Source of the DNA: an uncultured Coriobacteriia bacterium
GTDB lineage: Bacteria > Actinomycetota > Coriobacteriia > Coriobacteriales > QAMH01
Assembly: GCA_948466335.1 (NCBI GenBank)
Contig: CAOKAE010000010.1
Coordinates: 1-57,187 of the forward strand
DNA length: 57,187 nucleotides
Direction: 5' to 3'
The position numbers and the translations under genes were made by a program. This document shows, piece after piece, positions 42,107 to 50,917 of the stretch (the stretch's first letter is position 1; each line of letters starts with the position of its first letter). The notes under the pieces were generated by a model. That model searched no databases, had not been told where the DNA came from, and saw only the letters and a list, made by a program, of their open reading frames with translations.

Positions 42107-45100
42107 TCATTTCGAGCGGAATGAACGAGACGAGCGGCGACGCAGGATGTCGAGAGCAGCAGCTGCGGCGCAAGCGGCGACGAAGGACGCGAACAGCATG
42201 AGAGCCATGCCGCCGTCGGCAGTGCGGGGCACGTAGGAAACCGGCACGAGCTCACCGGGTACGACGGGCTCCTCGGGAACACCGGGACCTTCGGGGTTGC
42301 CGGGATCGCCCGGCGTGCCCGGGTTGTCCGGGTCATCGGGCTCGTCCGGATTGCCCGGCTCGTCGGGTTTGCCGGGTTCGTCGGGGTTATCGGGGTTGTC
42401 CGGCTCGTCGGGCCCGACCATCGTGTTGACGAAGGAGACCTCGGCGGTCCGGCCATCCACGATGACGCTCGTGGGACCTCCCTGCACGGCGCTCGGGCCG
42501 ACCCTGAAGCCGTCCTGGTTGGCATCGAGCTCGGTGACGAGGTAGAAGCTGCCGGCGGGCAGGTACCAGATGGTGACGGCCTGACCATGGCGCAGGGGCA
42601 GCGTATCGCCACTCGTCACGTACGCGATGCCCTCGATGCCGCTCACCGCGTAGCGACCGGAGAGCACGTTGCCCGCTCCGTCGAAGAACTCGACCTTGAA
42701 GCGGAAGCTGCGCTGCAGCGCCTCCTCGGTGAGCGTGTCGCCCACGACCGTCTTGCGGATGAGGAGGTTGCCGAGCTCGGGGGCGGTGCGCGAGTTCACG
42801 AACGAGGCGAGGAGCTGCTGCCGCGCGTCCCTGATCACGCCCTGGGCCGTCGCCGATTCCAGCACCACGCCGTTCTCGTCGACGATCGTGCAGAAGAAGC
42901 CGTCCTGGTTCGCGTCGACCTCGGTCACCACGTAGCGGCTGCCGATGGGCAGCCCCTGGATGACCACGGCCTCGTCATGGTGGAGCAGAAGCTCCTCGCC
43001 ATGGGCGATCGCACCGCTGCGATCGGTGCCGTAAAACGGGAAGGAGCCGGCGAGCGGGTTGCCCGACGCGTCGTAGAGCTCGACCTTGAAGTGATAGGGC
43101 TTCAGATAGTCCGTGGAGAGCAGGTCCTCGCCCTCGATGGTCTTGCGCACCACGAGCTCGCCGTCATCGGCGACGCGACTGTTGCGATCGGTCACGACGA
43201 CGGTGTTGATGAGACTGAACAGGCCCGTGATGTCCGTGTCGAGCAGGTCGTCGGCATTGGCATCGGAATGGTCGGGGTCATCCGGGTCGTCGTGCGCGTG
43301 GAGGTTCTGCTGCACGCGCGTGCGCAGGAAGCCCGTGTCGGTGACGAAGAAGGGCTCGTAGATCTGGCCGCCATCGGCATCGGAAAGACCGTAGTCGATG
43401 ATCGCGTTCACGCCGTAGTGCAGGTTCATCTGACGCACCACATGCTCGCCGCCCGTGTTCGCGAGCAGGTCATCGGTCCATCCGTTCATCGTGAAGCTTC
43501 CCGAGGCCTGCTTTTGCGCGAAAGCCGTGATGTCACGCAACGTGACGTTCACCTCGCCGTCCGAGGCGTATTGGACCATGGTCTGGGTCAGCTTGCCGAC
43601 GCCGGCCATGACGCTGATGCCGTCATCGGCACTACCCGCATCGGCGTAGATGGAGTAGATGCCGACCTTGACGGGGACGACCGTAGCGTTGAGCTCGTAG
43701 CCGGCGGGTGCTGCGATCTCGCGCAGGAAGTACGTCCCACCGGAATGCTGCGAGGTGGCGCCGAAGGGCCAGGCCATGTCCGCGTAACCGGGAACGGACC
43801 CACCCGAGCCGCCGTCATGGCTCTGACGCGGTTCGAAGATGAGCGTGCCGGCACGGCCGTCAACCGTGGCGGTGTATCCGCTGGAAACGTAATCGTCGCC
43901 ACCGGCAGCGGCCCTGACCTCGTTATCGTACAGGGCGAACTGGACGCCGTTGATCGGCGCACCGTTCTGGTCGATCTTGAGAACGCGCAGCTGTCGTTGC
44001 TCGTTGGGGATGTAGAGCACGGAGCGGAAGTTGCGCACGAACTCGCGGGAGTCAAGCGGCGTGTAGCCACGCTCGTCATAGGTGGACGCGGACGACCCTA
44101 TGCCGATGAGGTTGTTGACTATGTTCTTGAATTCGGCGCCGTTGAAACCACCGTTGTTCATGGCCGCCAAGGCCACGTCGGCGAGCCTGGCGTATTTCTG
44201 ATCGCCGGTCATGGCACTGACCTCAGCAAGCGAGACGCCGAACGTGCGGGCCAGGGCCTCCGGCGTGATGATGCCGTAGAACATGCGCATGTCGCCATTG
44301 GGATTGACGTTGAGGTAGCGGTCGGCACGGCCCGGCAGGGCGCGGAGGACGCCCTCCAGGCGCTGGTACTCGTCATCCCAGCCCAGATACCAGCCCTCTC
44401 CCTTTCCATCCGCGAAAATCGACGCCTGCTGCAGGGCCGCGCCCAGGGTGAGGCCGCGCATGAGCTGGCGGAACAGCGCAGGATTGGAGAGGTCCAGGTT
44501 GTGGATGTTCTCCAGGGTGGTGAAGCCCGTCAGGTTGTCGCCGATGAGGGGCATCCAGGTGAGGCCCGAGCTATCCCCCGTCTTCTTCAACATGGGAACG
44601 GCGACGACCAGGCCGTTCTTCTGCACGTCGGCGGGCACCGCATCCGTACCGGGTATGCGGGTCACCACGCCTCCGTCGTCACCGATCTGGCCGTAGTAGA
44701 CGGAGCCCGTGATGCCGTTGACGTAGCTGTTGAAGCTCGCATAGGCGCCGGTCTCGTAGCGGTTGTTCACCGCAAGCATGGTGGTGGCGGGGTTGAAGCG
44801 CAAAAGCAGGTCGTTCGGCAGGGGCTTGTAGCCGTTGGGGGCCTTGGTCTCGCGCAGGATGTAGAGCAGGCCCGCGTTGGTGGTCGCGTCGCAGCGGTCG
44901 GCGAAGTTGAAGGCCTGGTCCTGGCCGTCACGCGAGGCGGTGTCGCTCAGGAAGCGCGCCTCGCCGTTGGCGTCGGTCACGAGCTTGGCAAGGGGTGCGC
45001 CCACCATGTGGACTTCGGAAAGCTTCACGTCGGCGACGTTGGTCGTGTCGACGCCTGCGGGGGTCTCGACCTCGTAGAGCTCGAACTCGGCGTTGGCCAG

Positions 45101-47155
45101 CGGCTTGCCGTTCTGGTCGACCTTCTTGATCTGCTGGTACAGGGCGGGCTGGAGGTTGAAGCGCAGCGAGATCGAGGAGTCGTAGTTGCCGCGCTCCAGG
45201 TAGAACATCTTCATGCTGTGCGAGGTGCTCGAGGCGAAGGTGTCGCCGTTCCACTGCACGCTGTCGGCGCGGCCCGCGCGCTCGAAGAGCTTCTTGATGG
45301 TCGTCTTGATGACCGGCTGGGTGATGTAGTTGCCGTCCGCGTCGAAGATCTCGCCGTTGCTGTTGAAGGCGGTGCCGAGGTTCACCTCGCCCGTGGCGAA
45401 GTTGATGGTGCCGTAGATCTCGGAATGGATGCCGCCCAGGTCGAGCACGAGCACGTCGTCGATGAAGACCCACACGTCATCGTCACCGGCGAACTCGAAG
45501 GTCATGTCCTTGCCGGCGACCTTGCCGTCGATGGGCTGGCGGAAGTCCGTCTCGATGGTCATGCCCAGGTGATGGTTCACGAGCGGACCGGCGCCGGGCG
45601 CACCGTAGTTGTTGTCGGCACGCAGCTGGTTGACGAGCTTGCCGTCGACGATCTTGAAGGCCTGATCGGCGGTGTTGAAGGGGAAGAAGCCGCCGATGCT
45701 GTTCGCGTTGTCGGTGCGCACGCCCGCCGGGGCGTCGTAGAGCACGAAATGACCATCGCTCTCGCCCTGCTTGTCGGCCACGAACTGGGCGAAGTTCTGG
45801 CGCATGTTGTAGTAGAAATAGCCGTCGGCATCAATCTGGAACAGGCCGGTCACGTCCTTGTACGACTCCTTGCCGGCATTCGAGACGTTGGGATCGAAGA
45901 GATAGCGCAGGGAAAGCTGCTCGGGGGTGAGCTTGTAGGTGCCGCCCTCGCCGTTGTCCGTGCCGGGTAGACCGGGGTTCTGCACGCGGGCAAGGACCGC
46001 CTTGGTGATGTTCTCGGCCTGGACGGGATCGAACTCGAGGCTACCCACCGTGTCACGACCATTTGCCTTATAGCGCCATCCTGCGTTGAAATAGATCATC
46101 TCCCAGTAATCGCCCCAGTCGCTCTTGACGAGGCGCTCGGCCTCGCTGTACAGGTCGGGGTTGGAGTCGTAGCCGCCAACTACGGTCGGATTCTCGGCAT
46201 TCGGCCCCAGCGTGGTGTCGATGTGCGTGGCGCCCTCCGAGGGATTGAGCGAGATGTTGCCATCCGCGTCCATGTAGTAATCACCGGCGTTGATGGACGG
46301 ATAGGCATCATCGAGCCAGGGGGACACGATGCCCTGCATGCCGGGACGCTCCAAGGCGATGTCGCCATAGCCCGAGACGATGCCCTGGTTCCAGTAGCCC
46401 AGATGGCGCATGCCGTCACCGAAGGTGAGCAGGTGTCCGTAGTTGATGCTGTCCGGATTATTGAGCCAGGTATCGTAGTTCGTCGCGGCATCGGCACCGC
46501 CAGTGCTGCCATAGGTATCGGAACCATACGTACCGAGGGAGGAATTGGTGACGCGCACGTCCGTGTCGTAATCGAAGAGGTTGACGGTCGTGTTCTCGGG
46601 ATTGAGACCCGGCACCACGTGGCCCGCAAGCTCGTCGGGGCTTGCCTTCGGCTCGCCATCGGCAGCCTCGTCGGAACCGGCAGGCGAGGTCTGCGCGCCG
46701 TCGGCGGGCTGTGTCGGGGCAGAAGCCTGCTGCTCGGCGGTAGCTAGCTGGGCAGCCTGCTCGGCCGCGGCCTGCTCTGCGGCGGCTTGCGCGGCAGCTG
46801 CCTGACGTGCGGCCTCGGCACGGGCGGCACGCTCGCGGGCGGCCTGCTGCTCGGCGGCGCGGGCGGCGGCCTCCTGGCGTGCGCGCTCCTCGGCGGCGGC
46901 CTTCTCGGCTTCCATCTGCTGGTACATCTGCGCGCCGACCGCAGCGGCGGCGAAGACGTGACCGGGAATGGGATTCTCGATGGGCTGCGTGGCGTTATCG
47001 TTGATGGTCGTCGCGAAGGCCGTCAGTGTTCCTCCGCCAACGGTTGACATTGCCAGGACGAATGACATCGTCGCGGCTATGATGCGTGTGCCAAGCGAGT
47101 GCGCGACACCTCCCCTACGTTTCCGGTTTTCGTTTCGAGGTATCGTCGTCTTCAT
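42107..47155 (-). CDS. Large fibro-slime/Cna-type cell-wall surface protein
   Basis: A 1682-residue secreted protein: signal peptide (about 20-45) and an Ala/Glu/Arg-rich coiled coil (about 75-145). A fibro-slime-type domain (about 470-640) has AGDDDVWVFIDDVLVLDLGG. SpaA/Cna-B-like modules follow near 673 (KKVDQNGKPLANAEFELYE) and 1055 (LKIDQNGAPINGVQFALYD). Two related repeats sit near 1330 (GELVVRKTIEGED) and 1462 (GNLLIRKTVVGDT). A Pro/Asp/Glu/Gly-rich wall spacer (about 1580-1635) precedes the sorting region VPRTADG, a hydrophobic helix and RRRSSRSFRSK. VPRTAD is an atypical LPXTG. Start: GAGAGGGG before ATG 47155. No sortase is nearby. Probably an adhesin or pilin-like protein. Confidence 0.86.
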   Translation of the reverse strand: MKTTIPRNENRKRRGGVAHSLGTRIIAATMSFVLAMSTVGGGTLTAFATTINDNATQPIENPIPGHVFAAAAVGAQMYQQMEAEKAAAEERARQEAAARAAEQQAARERAARAEAARQAAAAQAAAEQAAAEQAAQLATAEQQASAPTQPADGAQTSPAGSDEAADGEPKASPDELAGHVVPGLNPENTTVNLFDYDTDVRVTNSSLGTYGSDTYGSTGGADAATNYDTWLNNPDSINYGHLLTFGDGMRHLGYWNQGIVSGYGDIALERPGMQGIVSPWLDDAYPSINAGDYYMDADGNISLNPSEGATHIDTTLGPNAENPTVVGGYDSNPDLYSEAERLVKSDWGDYWEMIYFNAGWRYKANGRDTVGSLEFDPVQAENITKAVLARVQNPGLPGTDNGEGGTYKLTPEQLSLRYLFDPNVSNAGKESYKDVTGLFQIDADGYFYYNMRQNFAQFVADKQGESDGHFVLYDAPAGVRTDNANSIGGFFPFNTADQAFKIVDGKLVNQLRADNNYGAPGAGPLVNHHLGMTIETDFRQPIDGKVAGKDMTFEFAGDDDVWVFIDDVLVLDLGGIHSEIYGTINFATGEVNLGTAFNSNGEIFDADGNYITQPVIKTTIKKLFERAGRADSVQWNGDTFASSTSHSMKMFYLERGNYDSSISLRFNLQPALYQQIKKVDQNGKPLANAEFELYEVETPAGVDTTNVADVKLSEVHMVGAPLAKLVTDANGEARFLSDTASRDGQDQAFNFADRCDATTNAGLLYILRETKAPNGYKPLPNDLLLRFNPATTMLAVNNRYETGAYASFNSYVNGITGSVYYGQIGDDGGVVTRIPGTDAVPADVQKNGLVVAVPMLKKTGDSSGLTWMPLIGDNLTGFTTLENIHNLDLSNPALFRQLMRGLTLGAALQQASIFADGKGEGWYLGWDDEYQRLEGVLRALPGRADRYLNVNPNGDMRMFYGIITPEALARTFGVSLAEVSAMTGDQKYARLADVALAAMNNGGFNGAEFKNIVNNLIGIGSSASTYDERGYTPLDSREFVRNFRSVLYIPNEQRQLRVLKIDQNGAPINGVQFALYDNEVRAAAGGDDYVSSGYTATVDGRAGTLIFEPRQSHDGGSGGSVPGYADMAWPFGATSQHSGGTYFLREIAAPAGYELNATVVPVKVGIYSIYADAGSADDGISVMAGVGKLTQTMVQYASDGEVNVTLRDITAFAQKQASGSFTMNGWTDDLLANTGGEHVVRQMNLHYGVNAIIDYGLSDADGGQIYEPFFVTDTGFLRTRVQQNLHAHDDPDDPDHSDANADDLLDTDITGLFSLINTVVVTDRNSRVADDGELVVRKTIEGEDLLSTDYLKPYHFKVELYDASGNPLAGSFPFYGTDRSGAIAHGEELLLHHDEAVVIQGLPIGSRYVVTEVDANQDGFFCTIVDENGVVLESATAQGVIRDARQQLLASFVNSRTAPELGNLLIRKTVVGDTLTEEALQRSFRFKVEFFDGAGNVLSGRYAVSGIEGIAYVTSGDTLPLRHGQAVTIWYLPAGSFYLVTELDANQDGFRVGPSAVQGGPTSVIVDGRTAEVSFVNTMVGPDEPDNPDNPDEPGKPDEPGNPDEPDDPDNPGTPGDPGNPEGPGVPEEPVVPGELVPVSYVPRTADGGMALMLFASFVAACAAAAALDILRRRSSRSFRSK

Positions 47156-47537
47156 TTGAAAGCCCCTCTCCCCGCACCGCTCAAGCGGGTTGAACTGCTT
47201 TAAAGCATGTGGTTCAGCTGCGTAACGCACCGATTTTATCACCGCCGCCTACGCATGTGCGAACTATATATGCCCATGTAACAAATGAACGCCGACGTCA
47301 CCTTGACCGCATGCTCTACTCCCCGTCATTTCGAGCGAAGCGGCCGTAAGGCCGCGGAGTCGAGAAATCTCGGTCTTGCAATGCCGTGACCTGCGAAATG
47401 AGACAAATGTGTCAGACACATTTGTCTCACTCGCCTGCGCTCGCTTCGGTCGAAATGACAGGAGGGGAAACGCTACGCGCCTTTCGGTCGAAATGACGGC
47501 GACGCATACGTTTTAGCGGACGTACTAGACATAATGT
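47156..47537. other. 382-nt non-coding gap with nested repeats
   Basis: No gene is seen. The part next to 47155 holds the promoter and leader of the surface-protein gene. GATAAA (about 47232-47237 on the minus strand) is a possible -10, and a CCGCT-TG-AGCGG hairpin sits near the ribosome binding site. The remainder (47325-47498) is a composite of dispersed repeats. Confidence 0.5.
47325..47498. repeat. Composite GTCATTTCGA repeat with nested ATGAGACAAA palindrome
   Basis: GTCATTTCGAGCGAAG (47325-47340) faces TTCGGTCGAAATGAC (about 47445-47459) and a further copy ending at 47496. Inside lies TCGAGAAATCTCG (47360-47372) and, at 47399-47429, a perfect 31-bp palindrome with arms TGAGACAAATGTGTC and centre A. 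It looks like one repeat inserted into another. Confidence 0.7.
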
Positions 47538-48914
47538 CTAATCATTACCACCGTTCAGAGCGTCGGCAATGACAGCTTTCTTCGTATAACCGTATTTATT
47601 GCGCAGAGCGACCAAAAACACGATGGAGAGGACGGCAGCGGCAAACTCGCCCACCGACACCGAAACCCAGATGCCGTCGATGCCCCAGATGAGCGGCAGG
47701 ATGATGACCGCACCGCACTCGAAGACGATCGTGCGCAGAAACGCGATGATCGCCGAGACGACGCCGTTGTTGAGCGAGGTGAACAGCGCCGAGGCGTAGA
47801 TGGGCACGCCCATGATGAGGAAGGCCACAGCGTAGATGCGGTAGGCGCCCGCGGTGAACTCGAGCAGCGCCGGGTCGTAGCCCACGAAGATGGCGGAGAG
47901 CGGCTCGGCGAGCCATTCGGCGGCCAGGAACATGAAGACGCTGCCGATGGCGATGAAACCAAGGCTCTTGAGCAATATGCTGCGCATCTCGCGATGGTTC
48001 TGCGCACCGTACTGATAGCTCATGAGCGGCGAGCTGCCGAGCGCGTAGCCCATGAAGATGGCGGCGAAGATCATCGCCGTGTACCCGATGACGCTGAAGG
48101 CTGCCACGCCGTCCTCGCCGATGTAGCGCATGAGCTGGAAGTTGTAGAGCATGGTCGTGAGGCTCATGGCGATGTTCGAGACGAGCTCGGAGCATCCGTT
48201 GAGACACGACTTGCCGATGGGCCTCCATTCCAGACGCGCCCAGCTCAGACGCAGGAAGCTCGAGTTGTGCGCGCGTATAAAGTAGACGAGCGGCACGAGG
48301 CCGCCCACCACCTGGCCGAGCGCCGTGGCGATGGCAGCACCGGCAATGCCCCAGCCGAAGACGCAGATGAAGAGCCAGTCGAGCACCACGTTGGTGACGC
48401 CGGCGGCCACGATGACGTAGAAGCCGTAGTTGGGCTTGCCCGCCGTGGAGTAGAAGATCTGGAAGGCGAACTGCAGCGCGTAGAAGGGCAACGCGAGGAG
48501 CAGCACGCGGCCGTAGACGATGCTCTCGTCGAGCAGGGCCCCTTCGGCTCCAAAGGCCCCGATGAGGGGCACGAGTGCCAACTGTCCCACGACGGCGAGG
48601 ATGACCGCGAGGATGACCGTGAAGATGACGAGCATGGAGAAGTAGCGGTTGGCGCGCGCGTCATCGCCCTCGCCACGCGTCTTGGCAACCAACGCGCTGC
48701 CACCCGTACCCGTCATGAGACCGATGGTCGCGAGAATCATGACGACGGGCCAGGCGAGGTTGACGGCGGCCAACGCCGTCTTGCCCACGAAGTTCGACAC
48801 GAAGAAGCCGTCGACCACCTCGTAGAGCGAGGTGAAGATCATCATGCATATGACGGGAAAGGTGTACTTCAAAAGGGCACTCATGGAGAAGTGCCGGTTC
48901 ATGTCCTGCGTCAT
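47538..48914 (-). CDS. MATE-family efflux transporter
   Basis: A 458-residue protein with 12 predicted helices in two homologous halves. MATE-type landmarks are MFTSLYEVVDGFFVSNFVGK (about residues 20-39), LAAVNLAWPVVMILATIGLM, GTGGSALVAKTRGEGDDARA and, in the second half, LNGCSELVSNIAMSLTTMLY and GYALGSSPLMSYQYGAQNHR. It exports drugs or metabolites using Na+ or H+. It is 14 nt downstream of a MarR regulator in one operon, the classic efflux-with-repressor arrangement. Confidence 0.9.
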   Translation of the reverse strand: MTQDMNRHFSMSALLKYTFPVICMMIFTSLYEVVDGFFVSNFVGKTALAAVNLAWPVVMILATIGLMTGTGGSALVAKTRGEGDDARANRYFSMLVIFTVILAVILAVVGQLALVPLIGAFGAEGALLDESIVYGRVLLLALPFYALQFAFQIFYSTAGKPNYGFYVIVAAGVTNVVLDWLFICVFGWGIAGAAIATALGQVVGGLVPLVYFIRAHNSSFLRLSWARLEWRPIGKSCLNGCSELVSNIAMSLTTMLYNFQLMRYIGEDGVAAFSVIGYTAMIFAAIFMGYALGSSPLMSYQYGAQNHREMRSILLKSLGFIAIGSVFMFLAAEWLAEPLSAIFVGYDPALLEFTAGAYRIYAVAFLIMGVPIYASALFTSLNNGVVSAIIAFLRTIVFECGAVIILPLIWGIDGIWVSVSVGEFAAAVLSIVFLVALRNKYGYTKKAVIADALNGGND

Positions 48915-48928
48915 GTTCGCGTTCCGTT

Positions 48929-49426
48929 CTATTCGATAGCCTGAGAAGGAGCATCCTGCCGCCCCTGATGTGTCTGTATTTCGAGAAAGCCCTCGGAAAG
49001 CGCGTCGAGGTAGCGCTCAAGGGTCTCGGGCAGCAGTGCGAGCACTTCCGAGGGAAGCGCATCGACGGCATCGACTTCTGCCTGGATGACGAGCCCGATT
49101 GTCGCTTCGGCGCGTGCCCTTCCCGCAGGCGTCAGAAAGGCCCGCGACATCTTGCGGCTCTCGCTCTCGATGCGCACGAGTCCTTGCTCCTGGAGTCTGC
49201 GCAGAGACGAGGCGAGCGTCTGCTTGGGCATCATGCTCGCCTTGCACAGCTCGGCCTGGCGCTGGCCATCTTCGGCATGCAGCGCGTAGAGAATGTCGAA
49301 GGCACTGTCGGAAAGGCCGAGGGAGCGTGCGGTGTCGTGATAGAGCTCGCTCGTGCGCTCGTAGAACGCGTTGAAGGCAGCGGCTGCCTTGCTCACAAGC
49401 TCCTCATGCGAAGGTGATGTGCCCAT
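48929..49426 (-). CDS. MarR-family repressor
   Basis: A 165-residue MarR protein. A first helix (AAAAFNAFYERTSELYHDTA) is followed by the winged HTH with LSDSAFDILYALHAEDGQRQ, recognition helix MPKQTLASSLRRLQEQGLV and wing RIESESRKMSRAFLTPAGR. C-terminal dimer helices follow. It should repress the operon with the MATE gene and release on binding a toxic ligand. The frame continues to 49552, but the region there is the operator. ATG 49426 is preferred. The tandem TACGATTTCGGACTA sites directly upstream fit autoregulation. Confidence 0.87.
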   Translation of the reverse strand: MGTSPSHEELVSKAAAAFNAFYERTSELYHDTARSLGLSDSAFDILYALHAEDGQRQAELCKASMMPKQTLASSLRRLQEQGLVRIESESRKMSRAFLTPAGRARAEATIGLVIQAEVDAVDALPSEVLALLPETLERYLDALSEGFLEIQTHQGRQDAPSQAIE

Positions 49427-49452
49427 CAGATGCCCCGTCTCATAATAGATGG

Positions 49453-49490
49453 TACGATTTCGGACTATAATATAGTACGATTTCGGACTA
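49453..49490 (-). promoter_or_regulatory. Tandem operator of the MarR-MATE operon
   Basis: TACGATTTCGGACTA repeats exactly at 49453-49467 and 49476-49490, with a 23-bp period. Between them ACTATAATATAGT (about 49465-49477) is a palindrome with a single central base. The AT-rich centre could contain the -10 element, so MarR bound here would block RNA polymerase. Confidence 0.6.
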
Positions 49491-49584
49491 ACTGCAAATG
49501 CGACAAGAGCATCGCTCATCCAGCTGGTATGAGATAGCACTGTGACCTGCATTTATGCTAGAACCATATGGAGAAGGGAGGCCC

Positions 49585-49797
49585 ATGGATATCGAGGAGG
49601 CACTCGAAGCCGAACATTGCGGCGCCTGCGCCAGAAACTGCCCGCTCTCAAGCCCTCTCTGCGGTGCGGGAAGGGCAATGGCGGATGACCTCGTCTTCGC
49701 GCTGACGGGCGAAAGGCCGAACGAAGACACGGGCGAAATTCATTTCGACCATTCGGGCCGGTTTGAGGATATAGACGAATGGCATCCTCATGCATGA
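49585..49797 (+). CDS. Small cysteine-rich protein
   Basis: A 70-residue protein with four closely spaced cysteines (EAEHCGACARNCPLSSPLCG, pattern CxxCx3Cx6C near residues 12-26). The pattern suggests a metal centre, Zn or Fe-S, rather than a known ferredoxin. The remainder is acidic (ERPNEDTGEIHFDHSGRF). ATG 49585 has AAGGGAGG close by, better than the in-frame ATG at 49555. The end overlaps the first possible start of the ApbE gene, so the two form an operon. No family was recognised. Confidence 0.62.
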   Translation: MDIEEALEAEHCGACARNCPLSSPLCGAGRAMADDLVFALTGERPNEDTGEIHFDHSGRFEDIDEWHPHA

Positions 49798-49843
49798 GGT
49801 AACGTCCCGGGGATGCTTGCCCCATTCGGATATCATCACAATC

Positions 49844-50803
49844 ATGGACACGACGCAATCATACGAACTGGCACGAGAGGACGGCCGTACGCAGATTCGC
49901 TTCGCCGCCTTCGATACGGGTGTGCGCATCTGCGCCTACGGCGATGAGGATGCATGTTCGCGCGCCCTCGCACAGGCACATGCGAACTGCATGACCTACG
50001 AACGACTCTTCTCGCGCACCATCGCAAGCTCCGATGTCTCGCGCATCAACGATGCGCACGGTGCATGGGTCGAGGTCGATGAGCGCACGGCCGAGCTCGT
50101 CGAGGCGGCGCTCGCCTACTGCGCGGCAAGCTACGGCGTCTTCGACATCACGGTCGGCTCGCTGAGCAGGCTCTGGAACCTCAAGCGCGGCATCATTCCC
50201 GATGCGGACACGCTTGCCGAGGCGGCACGGCACGTCGATTGCCATGGCGTGCAGGTGGACCGTGAAGGCGAACGTGTCCGCGTACGCCTCGATGATCCGC
50301 TGGCCATGATCGACCTCGGTGGCATCGCGAAGGGCTGGATTGCCGATGCGCTCGATAGCGAGCTCGCGCAAGCTGGCATCGGCGCCTACGTCATCGACCT
50401 GGGCGGCAACATCCTCGTACGCGGCAGCAAGCCCGATGGCAGCTTGTGGACGGTGGGCCTTCCAGACCCCTCGTGCGGCGCGGGGGCGCGCGAGGCGGCA
50501 CGGCCCGTGGGCACCGTCAAGCTCGCAAGCGGAAGCGTCGTTACGAGCGGCATCTATGAGCGCTCGTGCATACGTGACGGCGTGCGCTACCATCACGTCC
50601 TCGACCCGAAGACAGGCATGCCCATCGAGGTCGAGTACCCGGCGGTGTCGGTTGTCTGCGAAAAGTCGATTGACGCGGAGGGATACTCCACGACGCTGCT
50701 CGCACTTGGGCTCGAAGAGGGTCGCAAGCTAGCAGCCGAGCACCCGGAGATTCTCCAGGCCTTCTTCATCACCTGGAACGGGGAGATACATCCGCTACGC
50801 TAG
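49844..50803 (+). CDS. apbE: FAD:protein FMN transferase (ApbE)
   Basis: A 319-residue ApbE-family enzyme that attaches FMN covalently to a Thr of target flavoproteins using FAD and Mg2+. Motifs: TYERLFSRTIASSDVSRIN (about 45-63), GVFDITVGSLSRLW, IDLGGIAKGWIADAL, YVIDLGGNI, SGSVVTSGIYERS, YHHVLDPKTGMPI and DAEGYSTTLLALG. No signal peptide or lipobox is visible, so it may act in the cytoplasm. An upstream in-frame ATG at 49790 overlaps the Cys-rich gene. ATG 49844 gives the family's usual start but has only a weak binding site. The flavinylated target is not in this window. Confidence 0.88.
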   Translation: MDTTQSYELAREDGRTQIRFAAFDTGVRICAYGDEDACSRALAQAHANCMTYERLFSRTIASSDVSRINDAHGAWVEVDERTAELVEAALAYCAASYGVFDITVGSLSRLWNLKRGIIPDADTLAEAARHVDCHGVQVDREGERVRVRLDDPLAMIDLGGIAKGWIADALDSELAQAGIGAYVIDLGGNILVRGSKPDGSLWTVGLPDPSCGAGAREAARPVGTVKLASGSVVTSGIYERSCIRDGVRYHHVLDPKTGMPIEVEYPAVSVVCEKSIDAEGYSTTLLALGLEEGRKLAAEHPEILQAFFITWNGEIHPLR

Positions 50804-50808
50804 ATGGA

Positions 50809-50890
50809 GAGATTTCTCCACTGCGGCGCTGCGCGCCTTCGGTCGAAATGACATTGGGGGACGCTGCAGCTGCTCCGGTCGAAATGACAG
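50809..50890. repeat. GTCATTTCGA-family repeat
   Basis: GAGATTTCTCCACTGCGGCG and GCGCGCCTTCGGTCGAAATGAC (50809-50852) correspond to one end of the 57015 element. A further GGTCGAAATGACAG lies at 50877-50890. The copy fills the gap between the convergent apbE and zeta-toxin genes. Confidence 0.65.
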
Positions 50891-50917
50891 GATGAGGGCC
50901 ATAGCACAGGACGCGCC

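Noticed and set aside
42587-45970. Open frame of 1127 codons opposite the surface-protein gene
   Set aside because: It is an antisense shadow of the fibro-slime/Cna protein. No signal peptide, domain or start site supports it.
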